Shown piece after piece: positions 1-9,076 of a stretch of 64,000 nt of DNA; position 1 is the stretch's first letter; each line of letters begins with the position of its first letter. The stretch comes from Flavimaribacter sp024343425 (lineage in GTDB: Bacteria > Pseudomonadota > Alphaproteobacteria > Rhizobiales > Rhizobiaceae): the NCBI GenBank assembly GCA_965227645.1, contig OZ245773.1, positions 1,426,001-1,490,000 of the forward strand, in the 5' to 3' direction. Below the pieces are notes generated by a model. It did no database searches and had not been told where the DNA came from. It saw only the letters and a program-made list of their open reading frames with translations. Both the position numbers and the translations under genes were made by a program.

Positions 1-785
1 CGAAGGCTTCCGGTCTCAAATCCATGTTCGGAACGATGTGCAAACCGATGCACGCAGGCATGGCGGCCCAGAATGGCCTTTTGTCGGCAAGGCTTGCCGC
101 CAAAGGCTTTACCAGCAGGACGGACGCGCTGGAATGCGAGCAGGGATTCGCCGCCACCCAGAGCGCGGACTTCAATCCGCAAGAAGCGATGACGGAAGCT
201 GCGCTTGATCACCACATCGCCAACAATCTCTTCAAATATCACGCCGCCTGTTATCTGACGCATGGCGCCATCGAGGCGGCGCAGAAGATCCGCTCCGAAA
301 GTTCGACGTCGTCCAATGCTGTCCAGTCGATTGAAATACGGGTCCCGCCGGTCGCCGACCGGGTGTGCAACATAGCAAAGCCAGCGACGGGTCTCGAGGC
401 GAAATTCTCGCTGCGACTGACTGTTGCGATGGCGCTGGCGGGTCGCGATACGGCTGCCATTGACACCTACACCGACGATCTGACGCAGGATCTCGAACTG
501 GTGCGACTGCGTGATCTTGCAGAGATCGAATTTGTCGACGGCCTTCCTGAAGCCAAGGCAGTCGTGACGATTACGACGACAGATAACCGAAAATTCACGG
601 CCACGCATGATGCGGGCCTGGCAGATAGCGATCTCAAGCGTCAGGGCCGCAAACTGGAAGCCAAATTCGATGCGTTGGTGGAGCCTTTGCTCGGCGCGCG
701 CGCTCCAGTCCTGCGCGACAGCCTGACTGTCTTCGGCGGTGGTTCAGATATCTCGAAAATCATGGAATTGTCAGGTGCAGTATGA
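1..785 (+). CDS. MmgE/PrpD family protein, C-terminal part
   Basis: The reading frame is already open at the window edge (codons begin at base 3), so the 5' part of the gene is missing. The visible ~260 residues match the C-terminal two thirds of the MmgE/PrpD (2-methylcitrate dehydratase-like) fold: a GTMCKPMHAGMAAQNG stretch near the start corresponds to the family's conserved 'K..H.g.aa.nG' segment, followed by the lid domain with a KPATGLEAKFS motif. The family includes 2-methylcitrate, cis-aconitate and iminodisuccinate-acting enzymes, so the substrate is open. The stop codon overlaps the next start by four bases, so it belongs to the following dehydrogenase operon. A second PrpD-family gene lies at the other end of the window. 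Confidence 0.85.
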   Translation, partial: KASGLKSMFGTMCKPMHAGMAAQNGLLSARLAAKGFTSRTDALECEQGFAATQSADFNPQEAMTEAALDHHIANNLFKYHAACYLTHGAIEAAQKIRSESSTSSNAVQSIEIRVPPVADRVCNIAKPATGLEAKFSLRLTVAMALAGRDTAAIDTYTDDLTQDLELVRLRDLAEIEFVDGLPEAKAVVTITTTDNRKFTATHDAGLADSDLKRQGRKLEAKFDALVEPLLGARAPVLRDSLTVFGGGSDISKIMELSGAV

Positions 786-1537
786 GTGATGGGGTGGAAA
801 CGGCGATCGTCACTGGCGCGGCGAGAGGCATCGGTCGTGGCATTGTCGAACGTCTGGTGTTCAAGGGCTTTCGCGTCATTGCGCTGGACCGATTGGAATC
901 CGTCCAGGATCTGGCCGACAGTCTGCGCGCGGCGGGCGGCAATATCGAACACGAAATCGTCGACATACGCGACCGTGACGCCATAGCCAGGGTCATGGAC
1001 AAACACGCGCCGATCGACGTGATCGTCAATAACGCTGCGATTACCGACACGCACAGTTTCGACGAATTGACGGAAGACCATTTCCGCGAAGCTTTCGACA
1101 TCAACACTGTTGGAACGTTTGTGGTTGCGCAGGAAGGCGCGCGGCGGATGCGCAATGGCGGACGCATCGTCAACATCGCCTCGCGTTCATTCGCGGGCGC
1201 GCCGAACATGGGCCATTATGTGGCTTCGAAAACCGCGGTTGTCGGACTGACGCGCGCAATGGCCATCGATCTGTCGCCGCGCGATATCCGGGTCAACGCA
1301 ATTGCGCCCGGCGTGGTCGATACCGAAATGCTTCACTACATGACCCCGGAAATGCAGGAGAAAATGTTGTCGTTCCAATTGCTTGGGCGTATCGGTCAGC
1401 CGGAGGACATCGCGCGGGCCGTCTCCTTCCTCGCATCTCCGGAAAACCGCTACATCACGGGTCACGTCCTCGTCGTCGACGGTGGACGTTCGCTCGGGCA
1501 CGGTCAATTGCCGCCAGAGGAGTCGCCCTATGTTTGA
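782..1537 (+). CDS. SDR family NAD(P)-dependent oxidoreductase
   Basis: Classical short-chain dehydrogenase of 251 residues. The nucleotide-binding TGAARGIG motif is at residues 11-18, NNAA at 83-86, the catalytic serine at about 134 and YVASK (Tyr146, Lys150) follows. An aspartate after the second beta strand (ALD) suggests NAD(H) preference, which is an inference. The start ATG overlaps the stop of the PrpD-like gene and its own end overlaps the acyl-CoA dehydrogenase start by eight bases, so the three genes are probably translationally coupled. Likely role: oxidation of a hydroxyacyl or alcohol intermediate in a beta-oxidation-like route; the substrate is unknown. Confidence 0.9.
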   Translation: MSDGVETAIVTGAARGIGRGIVERLVFKGFRVIALDRLESVQDLADSLRAAGGNIEHEIVDIRDRDAIARVMDKHAPIDVIVNNAAITDTHSFDELTEDHFREAFDINTVGTFVVAQEGARRMRNGGRIVNIASRSFAGAPNMGHYVASKTAVVGLTRAMAIDLSPRDIRVNAIAPGVVDTEMLHYMTPEMQEKMLSFQLLGRIGQPEDIARAVSFLASPENRYITGHVLVVDGGRSLGHGQLPPEESPYV

Positions 1538-2693
1538 GTTGTCTGACGAACACCGGATGATTCAGGAGTCCGCGCGGGATTTTACCCGTGATGTCGTTCG
1601 ACCGACGGCCGACAGGCTCGACCCGGTAAAGGGCGAAATTCCGCGTGAAATGATCGACCAGATGGCCGAACTCGGCTATTTCGGAATTCTTATCCCGGAA
1701 GAATACGGCGGCCTGGGCCTGGGCGCGCTCGAATATTGTCTCGTCGCGGAAGAACTCGCGCGGGGCTGGATGAGCGTTGCGTCGCTGATTGCGCGCGGCA
1801 ATGCCTTGATCGGCTCTCTCAAGGCAATGACGCCGGAGCAGAAAAGCATCTACCTGCCGCGCATGGCGCGTGGCGAGTTTCTCGGCGCATTTTCGCTTTC
1901 GGAGCCGAACGCCGGCTCCGACGTGGCGAACATTTCTTGTCGGGCAAAGCGCGTCGGAGACGAATGGGAGATCACCGGCAACAAGTACTGGTGCACTTTC
2001 GCGGATGGAGCGGATTTCATCATGGTCTTTGCCCGTACGGATGCGGAGGTCGATCCCGACAAACGGCACCGTGGCATATCGGCATTTATGGTCGAAAAAC
2101 CCCGTGGAGAACTGCCGCAAGGCGTGTCGGGCAACACGATTCCCAAGATCGGCTACCATGGCTGGACGACCTGGGAGTTGGCTTTCGACGGTTGCCGCGT
2201 GCCGGCGGCAAACCTGATCGGGGAAGAGGGCAGGGGCTTCTATCTGGCCACGGCCGGCCTGGAGACCGCCCGCGCTCACACCGCCGCGCGTTCGATCGGT
2301 CTGGCCCAGGCGTCGCTTGACGACGCGATTGCCTATGCGCAGGAAAGGCGTCAGTTCGGCAGCGCCATTTCCAGCTTTCAGGCCATACGCTTCAAGATCG
2401 CGGAGATGGCCACAGAAATCGAAGCCGCGCGGGCGTTGATGTATTCAGTTTGCCAATCCATCGATCAGGGCCGGCGTTGCGACAAGGAAGCCTCCATGGT
2501 CAAGCTGTTCGCGTCCGAGATGTCTGAACGGGTGACCAGCGAAGGCCTGCAGATTCTGGGTGGCGGAGGGTACACGACCCTTAACCAGGTCGAACGTCAC
2601 TGGCGCGATGCGCGTCTGACGAAGATCTTTGAGGGGACGTCTGAAATCCAGATGCGGATTATTTCGGATCACCTTCTCGGACGCGACCGATAG
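1530..2693 (+). CDS. Acyl-CoA dehydrogenase
   Basis: FAD-dependent acyl-CoA dehydrogenase of 387 residues, the usual family length. The start chosen is the ATG at 1530, inside the end of the upstream SDR gene, because the protein then begins with the normal MFELSDEHRMI helix; a longer open frame upstream is only SDR shadow. The flavin-contact motif FSLSEPNAGSD and the C-terminal IFEGTSEIQ segment carrying the catalytic glutamate are both present, so the enzyme should be active as an alpha,beta-dehydrogenase. Last gene of the PrpD-SDR-ACAD unit, facing a convergent TetR gene 16 bp away. Confidence 0.92.
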   Translation: MFELSDEHRMIQESARDFTRDVVRPTADRLDPVKGEIPREMIDQMAELGYFGILIPEEYGGLGLGALEYCLVAEELARGWMSVASLIARGNALIGSLKAMTPEQKSIYLPRMARGEFLGAFSLSEPNAGSDVANISCRAKRVGDEWEITGNKYWCTFADGADFIMVFARTDAEVDPDKRHRGISAFMVEKPRGELPQGVSGNTIPKIGYHGWTTWELAFDGCRVPAANLIGEEGRGFYLATAGLETARAHTAARSIGLAQASLDDAIAYAQERRQFGSAISSFQAIRFKIAEMATEIEAARALMYSVCQSIDQGRRCDKEASMVKLFASEMSERVTSEGLQILGGGGYTTLNQVERHWRDARLTKIFEGTSEIQMRIISDHLLGRDR

Positions 2694-2709
2694 GACCTGG
2701 CAGGGATTG

Positions 2710-3360
2710 TCAGTTGGCCCTGGCCTGCGTTTGCTGGTTGTCGTCGGCGGCGCTGTGAATGACGTCACAGGGGTTGGCGATACCGTCGATGACAACGGCC
2801 GTAAAGTCGCGAGCGACGTCGTCGATCGTACGACCGCCCGGCTTGTACCATTCGACCGTCCAGTTCAGCGCGCCGAGGATGAAAAGGCGGGCCAGGGTGA
2901 GATTGGCGTTGGTCTTGAACTCTCCGCGCGCATGGGCGTCCGTCAGAATTTTCTGCCAGATGGCGCCGTAGGTGTCGCGGAGCTTGGTGTTTTTCAAGCG
3001 GATTGCTTCCGGCACCTGACCGAAGACACGCCTGGTGGCCAGGGTGTAGTCGCCAATCTTTATGATGGCTGAAAGGTGCGCGCGAACAGCGGTCTCGATT
3101 CGATCCCGACCCGTCGCGGTCTCCGGCAAAGCTTGCAGCGCATCCTCGACGGAACTGATGACTGCATTGATGCCAATATCGAGTACGGCCGTGATGAGTT
3201 CGTCCTTGGATTTGTAATGATAGTAGATACTACCCGCCTTCAGGTCGGCTTCGTCGGCGATCGCCCGCATCGTCGTACCGGCGTAGCCGTAGTCGCGAAA
3301 CATCTTGGCCGCGGCGTCCAGAACGCGTTTTTGCGATTTCGCTGATTTCGCGAGTTTCAT
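2710..3360 (-). CDS. TetR/AcrR family transcriptional regulator
   Basis: 216-residue one-component repressor. The N-terminal helix-turn-helix spans about residues 12-58, with FRDYGYAGTTMRAIADEADLK and SIYYHYKSKDEL matching the TetR signature; the C-terminal ligand domain is variable, with a TetR_C-like region. It is divergent from the crotonase/CoA-ligase operon starting at 3528, and the 167 bp between them contain the perfect CTAAC-N4-GTTAG palindrome at 3460-3473, the natural place for autoregulation and control of that operon. By analogy with acyl-CoA-catabolism TetR proteins the effector may be an acyl-CoA; this is inference. Confidence 0.9.
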   Translation of the reverse strand: MKLAKSAKSQKRVLDAAAKMFRDYGYAGTTMRAIADEADLKAGSIYYHYKSKDELITAVLDIGINAVISSVEDALQALPETATGRDRIETAVRAHLSAIIKIGDYTLATRRVFGQVPEAIRLKNTKLRDTYGAIWQKILTDAHARGEFKTNANLTLARLFILGALNWTVEWYKPGGRTIDDVARDFTAVVIDGIANPCDVIHSAADDNQQTQARAN

Positions 3361-3459
3361 TAATTTTCCCCTCCGTATCCGCTTTCTAGCATTCTAACAT
3401 CATACGCCGTGATGCAACCAGTTGAAATGGAATCTAACAAGTATATGAAAATCTATTTT

Positions 3460-3473
3460 CTAACTAGTGTTAG
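3460..3473. promoter_or_regulatory. Candidate TetR operator, CTAAC-N4-GTTAG
   Basis: Perfect inverted repeat CTAACTAGTGTTAG in the divergent promoter region of the TetR gene (2710-3360) and the crotonase gene at 3528. Related half-sites lie at 13173, 14057, 18181 and 18916. Binding by the adjacent TetR is inferred. Confidence 0.5.
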
Positions 3474-3527
3474 GTTTTTTAATGGTGTAGCCTGCCGCCA
3501 GTCGAACATGCTTTGCGGGAGGAAGAT

Positions 3528-4307
3528 GTGGCACATGTTGAAATTGAGCGCCATGAGCGCGGGATCGTCCGGCTCGTCATGGCGCATGCGGAAGCGCGCA
3601 ACGGAATGGGGGAAGAGTTGCGCGGTGAATTGCTGACAGCCTTCCAATCGCTTTTTCATGACAGGACGTGTCGCGTCATAATCGTCACGTCTTCCCTAAA
3701 GGATTTTTCCGTCGGAGGCGACCTGTCAAAAATGGATTCGCTTTCAGATCCGAAAGCGGGCCGCGAGCGCATGGCGTCCGCGCACAGGCTCGCGCGCGTC
3801 CTTCTGGCGGCCGACAAGCCGATGATCGCTGAGGTGCGCGGATACGCGATGGGCGCAGGCGCCGGTCTGGCGCTGATGTGCGACACCATTGTGCTGGGCG
3901 AAAACGCGACGCTTGGCTTTCCTTTCCCGAAAGTCGGGCTGGCCGCCGATTTCGCCATTGCGCATACGCTGCCGCAGCGAATTGGTATGGCAAAGGCTCG
4001 CCAGGCTTTGCTTTATGCGCGAAATTTCAAAGGCGCCGATGCGCTTGATATCGGCCTCGCCGATGATGTGGCCGCTGACGACGAGGTGGAGGCGACGGCG
4101 ATGGAACGAGCCCGCGAGCTTGCAGATCTGCCGTCGCATGCAGCGGCGCTGACCAAACGCATGTTGCGGTACGGAAACGATGCGGAAGCAGTCCTCGATT
4201 TCGAGGCGACGGCGCAGCCATTGTGTTTCGCCAGCGACGATTTCCGGGAGGGTGTTGCGGCGTTCAAGGAAAAACGGAAGCCACTCTTCGACCCTTCGGT
4301 CGCATAG
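3528..4307 (+). CDS. Enoyl-CoA hydratase/isomerase (crotonase) family protein
   Basis: Crotonase-fold protein of 259 residues. GTG at 3528 is preferred because GGGAGGA lies 4-5 bases upstream; a TTG five codons earlier is possible. Oxyanion-hole segments are visible as FSVGGDLSKM and the GYAMGAGAGLALMCD loop. At the position of the first catalytic glutamate of hydratases (PEILLG in the rat enzyme) it has FPKVGL, and the second glutamate is also absent, so plain hydration of an enoyl-CoA is doubtful; isomerase, hydrolase or ring-cleaving chemistry are alternatives. First gene of an operon with a CoA ligase and three SDRs. Confidence 0.88.
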   Translation: MAHVEIERHERGIVRLVMAHAEARNGMGEELRGELLTAFQSLFHDRTCRVIIVTSSLKDFSVGGDLSKMDSLSDPKAGRERMASAHRLARVLLAADKPMIAEVRGYAMGAGAGLALMCDTIVLGENATLGFPFPKVGLAADFAIAHTLPQRIGMAKARQALLYARNFKGADALDIGLADDVAADDEVEATAMERARELADLPSHAAALTKRMLRYGNDAEAVLDFEATAQPLCFASDDFREGVAAFKEKRKPLFDPSVA

Positions 4308-4321
4308 CGGGAGGACGCGCC

Positions 4322-5878
4322 ATGGTAGTGAAAGTCCCGCAGACGCTTGCGGACATGCTCGACAACAACGCCTGGAAGTACCCGGATGAGACCGCTTTCG
4401 TCTGGGAGGATCGCCGGGTCACGCACGCGCAGCATCACGAGAGAGCCTCGAAACTCGCCAACGCATTGTTGCGGCTCGGTCTTCGGCGTCAGGATCGCGT
4501 CGGAATCCTCAGTCAGAATTCTCTGGAGTTTCAGGAGGTCTACAGCGCCTGCGAGATTTCCGGCTACATCTGCGCCACCGTGAACTGGCGTCTCGCGGTT
4601 CCGGAAATGGTTTATATCGTCAACGACGGTTCGCCGAAAGTGCTCGTCTTCGACGTGGAATACGCTGACGCCATAGTCGAACTTCGTCCCCAGTTGACGT
4701 CGGTCGAGCATTTCGTGTGCATTGGCGGCAAAGGCGCGCCAGGCTTGGAATTTGCTATCGATTACGAGGAATTCATCGCTTCTGGCGAAAGCGCCGGCGT
4801 TCCGTTCAGGCCTCTCGCTGACGACATTGCATTCCTGATCTACACATCGGGCACGACGGGTCGCCCCAAGGGCGTCATGCTCGGGCAGGGCGGCCAGGTC
4901 GCTGCGGCCGAAATACTCGGTTCAGACCAGCGCAATTGTCCCGCCGACCGGCTTCTCATCATGATGCCGCTGTTCCATATCGGGGCGAAGATCATACAGC
5001 TTGCCCAGCATTGGCGCGCGGGCGCGGTCGTTGTCCAGCGCGGATTCGATCCGCAGGCCATTGTCGAATGTATCGAAAAGGAGCGGATCACGGTCACCCA
5101 TATGGCGCCGACAATGATCCAGACGTTGCTGGAGTCGCCCGCGCTCGATGCGGCCGATCTTTCAAGCTTGCGCCTGATCGTTTACGCGGCTGCGCCGATG
5201 CCCTTGCCGGTGCTCAAGAAGGGGCTCGAAAAGCTTGGGCCGGTGTTCCAGCATCAATTTGGTCAGACCGAGGGTATCGGAACGACCCTGCTGGCGCATC
5301 AGCACCGGCCTGGCGGCACCGATCGCGACCGTGAAATCCTGACATCCGTCGGACAGCCGTCGCCGCGGGTCAATGTGCGTATTGTCGACGACAATGGCGT
5401 CGACCTGCCGACTGGCGGGGTTGGCGAGATTTTGCTGACCAGTCCCGGCGTCATGAAAGGTTACTGGAACAACACCGCCGCGACCATCGAAACGCTGCGC
5501 GACGGCTGGGTCCACACGGGCGACATCGGCAAACTCGACGACGAAGGGTATCTCTATCTCGTCGACCGCAAGAAGGACATGATCATCTCCGGCGGCGAGA
5601 ACATCTATTCTCGTGAGGTTGAGGAAGCCGTGGTCACCCACGACGGTGTTTCGGAGGTGGCCGTCATCGGCGTACCTGACGAAAAATACGGCGAAGCGGT
5701 GATGGCTGTCGTGGTCAGGAAACCCGGAACGGAAGTCGGCGCCGAAGAACTCATCGCGCACTGCCGAACGCTCATCGCAAGTTACAAAAAGCCGCGTCAC
5801 GTGAAGTTTGTCGAGGAAATCGTCAAGCTTCCAAGCGGAAAAATCGACAAGGTTCGGCTGCGCAAGCTCTACAGCTGA
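4322..5878 (+). CDS. Acyl-CoA synthetase (AMP-forming)
   Basis: ANL-superfamily ligase of 518 residues that activates a carboxylic acid to its CoA thioester through an acyl-adenylate. The start is the ATG at 4322, after a GGGAGG site; the open frame further upstream overlaps the crotonase. Core motifs: YTSGTTGRPKGVM (P-loop-like, about residue 178), GQTEG, DGWVHTGDIG, RKKDMIISGGENIYSREVE, and the C-terminal LPSGKIDK with the catalytic lysine. It resembles medium/long-chain or carboxylate-CoA ligases; the substrate is not determinable. It lies 14 bp after the crotonase and 24 bp before the SDR series. Confidence 0.93.
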   Translation: MVVKVPQTLADMLDNNAWKYPDETAFVWEDRRVTHAQHHERASKLANALLRLGLRRQDRVGILSQNSLEFQEVYSACEISGYICATVNWRLAVPEMVYIVNDGSPKVLVFDVEYADAIVELRPQLTSVEHFVCIGGKGAPGLEFAIDYEEFIASGESAGVPFRPLADDIAFLIYTSGTTGRPKGVMLGQGGQVAAAEILGSDQRNCPADRLLIMMPLFHIGAKIIQLAQHWRAGAVVVQRGFDPQAIVECIEKERITVTHMAPTMIQTLLESPALDAADLSSLRLIVYAAAPMPLPVLKKGLEKLGPVFQHQFGQTEGIGTTLLAHQHRPGGTDRDREILTSVGQPSPRVNVRIVDDNGVDLPTGGVGEILLTSPGVMKGYWNNTAATIETLRDGWVHTGDIGKLDDEGYLYLVDRKKDMIISGGENIYSREVEEAVVTHDGVSEVAVIGVPDEKYGEAVMAVVVRKPGTEVGAEELIAHCRTLIASYKKPRHVKFVEEIVKLPSGKIDKVRLRKLYS

Positions 5879-5902
5879 TCTGACATAATAGAGGAGGTAA
5901 CC

Positions 5903-6688
5903 ATGCTTCAGATGTTTTCACTCGAGGGCAAAGTGGCCCTGGTGACGGGCGCCAGCCGCGGTCTCGGCAAACCGGTCGCAAAGGGCATGGCCGCGACGGG
6001 CGCTCATGTCGTGCTCATCGCCCGAGATACCGCGAAGCTCGAGGAGGTAAAGACCGAGATCGAAGAGGCTGGCGGCAAAGCGACCGTTCTCGCAATGGAT
6101 CTTGCCGACGAAGAGGCCATAAGAACCGGCGTACGCGGGATCGCAGCCGAGCTTGGCAAGATCGACATCTGCGCCAATATCGCCGGCATCATCAATTGGC
6201 AGCCGCTTCTGGAAAGCGACGAGGAGGATTTTCAACGCACACTGGACACGAATGTGCGAGGCACGTTCATCATGTCGCAGGAATGCGCCGCCGTCATGCG
6301 CGCCGGCGGCAATGGCGGCCGGATCATCACGACTGCGTCTGTGCTGGGGCCGCTCGGACGCGCGAAGCTGCATGCCTATTGCGCCTCGAAGTCGGCCATA
6401 ATCGGGCTCACGCGGTCGCTTGCATCGGAGCTTGGACGGGAAAACATCACGGTCAATTGCGTCGCTCCCGGATACTTCCTCACCGAGATAAACGCCAAGC
6501 TGCAGTCGAGACCAGGCTACATGGACGCGATCAACGGCGTCACACCCATGGAGCGCTGGGGCAAGCCGGAGGAGATCGTGGGCGCGATGCTCTTCCTCGC
6601 CTCCGACGCCGCGACGTTCGTCAACGGACAGGTGCTCCACGTCGATGGGGGCGTTTCCTCCTCCTTTAAGTTTCAGCTTGCGGCGTAG
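5903..6688 (+). CDS. SDR family oxidoreductase
   Basis: 261-residue short-chain dehydrogenase. TGASRGLG at 15-22, catalytic Ser about 146, Tyr159 and Lys163 (YCASK). Arg41 after strand 2 (VVLIAR) suggests NADP(H) preference. The NNAG motif is varied to ANIAG. A strong GAGGAGG ribosome site precedes the ATG. It is closely similar in architecture to the next gene (both end in a short tail after the VDGG motif), which points to tandem duplication. Third gene of the crotonase-ligase operon. Confidence 0.9.
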   Translation: MLQMFSLEGKVALVTGASRGLGKPVAKGMAATGAHVVLIARDTAKLEEVKTEIEEAGGKATVLAMDLADEEAIRTGVRGIAAELGKIDICANIAGIINWQPLLESDEEDFQRTLDTNVRGTFIMSQECAAVMRAGGNGGRIITTASVLGPLGRAKLHAYCASKSAIIGLTRSLASELGRENITVNCVAPGYFLTEINAKLQSRPGYMDAINGVTPMERWGKPEEIVGAMLFLASDAATFVNGQVLHVDGGVSSSFKFQLAA

Positions 6689-6700
6689 GGAGGACCGGCC

Positions 6701-7486
6701 ATGACTGAACGTTTTTCATTAAAGGGCCAGGTCGCCATCGTTACCGGCGCGTCGCGCGGTCTTGGATACGAGATGGCCAAGGCGATCGCTGAATCCGGCG
6801 CGAAAGTGTGGATTACCGCTCGAGGGAAAGAACGGCTCGAGGACGCCGCCGACAAGCTTCGGGCAGAAGGTCTTGATGTCGCGGTTCGCGCTTTCGACCT
6901 TTCCGACGGACCATCCTGCGTCGCCGCCGTCAACGAGATAGCAGAAGCGGAAGGCCGGCTGGACATTCTCGTCAACAACGCCGGCATCAACGCCTGGGAG
7001 CCGCTCGAAAAAGCGACTACGGCGACGTGGGACACTGTGATGAACACGAATATTCGCGCGCCTTACCTGTTATGTCGCGAAGCGGCCCGGCACATGGTCG
7101 CAAAAGGTTACGGGCGGATTGTCAACATAGGCTCCGCGCTCGCCGTCGTCGGTCGTGAAAACGTGACGGCCTATGTTTCGAGCAAACACGGACTTGCCGG
7201 CATGACCCGGGCGATGGCCGCCGAACTGGGCGCCATGGGCGTGACCGTCAACATGATGGCGCCAGGCTACTTCCTGACGGAAATCAACACAACGATTCTG
7301 GAGCGTCCGGGATATGAAAAAGGCGTGTCGAGCCGCATATCCCTTGGACGATGGGGCGACCCGGAAGAAGCTGGAGGCGTCGTCGCATTCATGGTCTCCA
7401 AAGCGTCGAGCTATATGAACGGACATGTCCTCGTCGTCGACGGAGGCTTGACTGAAACTTTCGTGCTGCCGGTCGACGCAGCCTAG
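6701..7486 (+). CDS. SDR family oxidoreductase
   Basis: 261-residue short-chain dehydrogenase with TGASRGLG at 15-22, NNAG at 92-95, Ser145, Tyr158 and Lys162 (YVSSK). The start of the mature fold (ERFSLKGQVAIVTG) and the YFLTEIN segment are shared with the preceding gene. It follows that gene after 12 bp with a GGGAGG ribosome site. The pair may act on the two stereoisomers or two successive hydroxyls of one substrate; this is inference. Confidence 0.9.
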   Translation: MTERFSLKGQVAIVTGASRGLGYEMAKAIAESGAKVWITARGKERLEDAADKLRAEGLDVAVRAFDLSDGPSCVAAVNEIAEAEGRLDILVNNAGINAWEPLEKATTATWDTVMNTNIRAPYLLCREAARHMVAKGYGRIVNIGSALAVVGRENVTAYVSSKHGLAGMTRAMAAELGAMGVTVNMMAPGYFLTEINTTILERPGYEKGVSSRISLGRWGDPEEAGGVVAFMVSKASSYMNGHVLVVDGGLTETFVLPVDAA

Positions 7487-7498
7487 GAGATTGAGACA

Positions 7499-8233
7499 AT
7501 GGTAGCAGACAGGGAAGTTGCAATCGTCACCGGGGCGGGGCGCGGAATCGGTCTCTCGACCACGAAACGGCTGCTGGAAGACGGTTTTCACGTGGTGATG
7601 GTCGACGTCAACGAAGATCCGCTGACCTCCAATGCCGAAGCGCTTCGCGCTGCGGGCAATCCGGTCGAGCATCACGTGCTGTCGATCACGGATCGTCCGG
7701 CGGTAAAGGCGCTGGTTGAATCGCTGCCGCGCATCGACGTGCTCGTCAACAACGCCGCCATCTTCTGGGACGGCAAGTTTGACGATGTCACCGAGGACGA
7801 CTTTCGCAAGATGTACGAGGTCAACGTCATCGGAGCATTCGTCATCGCGCAGGAGGCGGCCCGGCGGATGGGGCGCGGCGCGCGCATCGTCAACGTGGCG
7901 TCACGCGCCTACCTGGCCGGCTACGCGCATTCACCCTACATCACATCGAAGGCAGGTTCCGTCGGGTTGACGCGCGCCATGGCGATTGATCTCGCCGAAC
8001 GCGGCATTATGGTGAATTCGATTGCGCCGGGCCTCGTCGAAACCGACATGTTCCGCACTCTCACGCCTGAAAGACAGCAGGAACTGATCGCCAAGCAACC
8101 GACCAGGGAACTCGGTCAGCCGGAAGACATAGCCAACGGAATCGCATTTTTCGCGAGCCCGCGCACAAGAAACATTACCGGCCAGATCCTTACTCTGGAC
8201 GGCGGTCGATCGATGGGCCTTACGCTCTACTGA
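7499..8233 (+). CDS. SDR family oxidoreductase
   Basis: 244-residue short-chain dehydrogenase: TGAGRGIG at 11-18, NNAA at 84-87, Ser135, Tyr147, Lys151 (YITSK). Asp36 (VMVD) suggests NAD(H). It is more like the SDR at 782-1537 (both carry a 'VDTEM/VETDMF..(M)TPE' segment and a GQPEDIA motif) than its direct neighbours, so the region contains two SDR types, each represented twice. Last gene of the operon; a strong hairpin follows at 8266. Confidence 0.9.
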   Translation: MVADREVAIVTGAGRGIGLSTTKRLLEDGFHVVMVDVNEDPLTSNAEALRAAGNPVEHHVLSITDRPAVKALVESLPRIDVLVNNAAIFWDGKFDDVTEDDFRKMYEVNVIGAFVIAQEAARRMGRGARIVNVASRAYLAGYAHSPYITSKAGSVGLTRAMAIDLAERGIMVNSIAPGLVETDMFRTLTPERQQELIAKQPTRELGQPEDIANGIAFFASPRTRNITGQILTLDGGRSMGLTLY

Positions 8234-8265
8234 TTAGAGTTCCGTCCTGTGTCCGAAACAATAAA

Positions 8266-8290
8266 GGGCCATACCGAGAAGGTATGGCCC
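8266..8290. terminator. Bidirectional terminator hairpin
   Basis: A 10-bp perfect stem GGGCCATACC / GGTATGGCCC with a 5-base loop lies between convergent operons. On the minus strand it is followed by a T-rich run (TTTATTGTTT), fitting intrinsic termination of the liv operon; on the plus strand the U-run is poor, so it may act only as a stem there. Confidence 0.7.
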
Positions 8291-8322
8291 TGCGACGCTT
8301 GGGAGGTGCGTGAAAATACTTT

Positions 8323-9072
8323 TCACGCTGCGTCGGTTTCAACCCCCAGGTAATATTTCTGGATGTCTTCGTTCGCCGAAAGCTGTTCGGTGGCGCCTTC
8401 GAGAACGGTCCTGCCCGTTTCCAGAACATAGCCGTATGAGGCATATTTCAATGCAATCACCGCGTTCTGTTCGACCAGCAGCATGGATACCCTCTTCTCC
8501 CGATTGATGCGGGCGATGATCTCGAAGATGTCAGCGACGATCAGCGGCGCCAACCCGAGCGAGGGTTCATCAAGCAGTATCAGCTCCGGATCGGCGACGA
8601 TCGCGCGGCCGATCGCCAGCATCTGCTGTTCGCCGCCGGACAGGTAGCCGGCAGGCTGGTTCCGCCGTTCGGAGAGGATGGGGAAATAGGAATACACCTC
8701 GTCGTACATGTCCTTGCGGGACCGCTTGGTCCGGTGTGCGAAGGTCGCCGCCACGAGGTTTTCCTCGACCGTCAATTCCGAGAAGACATGACGACCTTCG
8801 CGAACGTGAAAGACGCCCCGCCGCACGATCTCGTGCGGCGGCAGCTTCAACATGTCATCCCCGCCGATCGTAATCGAGCCGCGGGTGACCCGGCCGTCCT
8901 CAAGCGGAAGGAAATTGGAAATCGCCTTGAGAGTTGTTGTCTTGCCGGCGCCGTTGGCGCCGAGCAGAGCGACAATACTCCCTTCCGGGACGCGAACGTT
9001 CAGGTCCGTCAAGGCCTGGATCGCGCCCTGATAGAAGACTTCCAGTCCCTTTACTTCAAGCTCGACCGGCAT
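8323..9072 (-). CDS. livF: Branched-chain amino acid-type ABC transporter ATPase LivF
   Basis: 249-residue ATPase of the LivF class. Walker A GANGAGKT at 38-45, signature LSGGEQQ, Walker B ILLDEPS and the following LGLAPLIV typical of LivF. It pairs with LivG (12284-13063) to power the LivHM permease. Last gene of a minus-strand operon in the order livG-livH-livM-binding protein-livF. HAA-family importers move amino acids, amides, urea or aromatic and aliphatic acids; the setting among acyl-CoA genes suggests an organic acid substrate. Confidence 0.93.
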   Translation of the reverse strand: MPVELEVKGLEVFYQGAIQALTDLNVRVPEGSIVALLGANGAGKTTTLKAISNFLPLEDGRVTRGSITIGGDDMLKLPPHEIVRRGVFHVREGRHVFSELTVEENLVAATFAHRTKRSRKDMYDEVYSYFPILSERRNQPAGYLSGGEQQMLAIGRAIVADPELILLDEPSLGLAPLIVADIFEIIARINREKRVSMLLVEQNAVIALKYASYGYVLETGRTVLEGATEQLSANEDIQKYYLGVETDAA

Positions 9073-9076
9073 CTGA

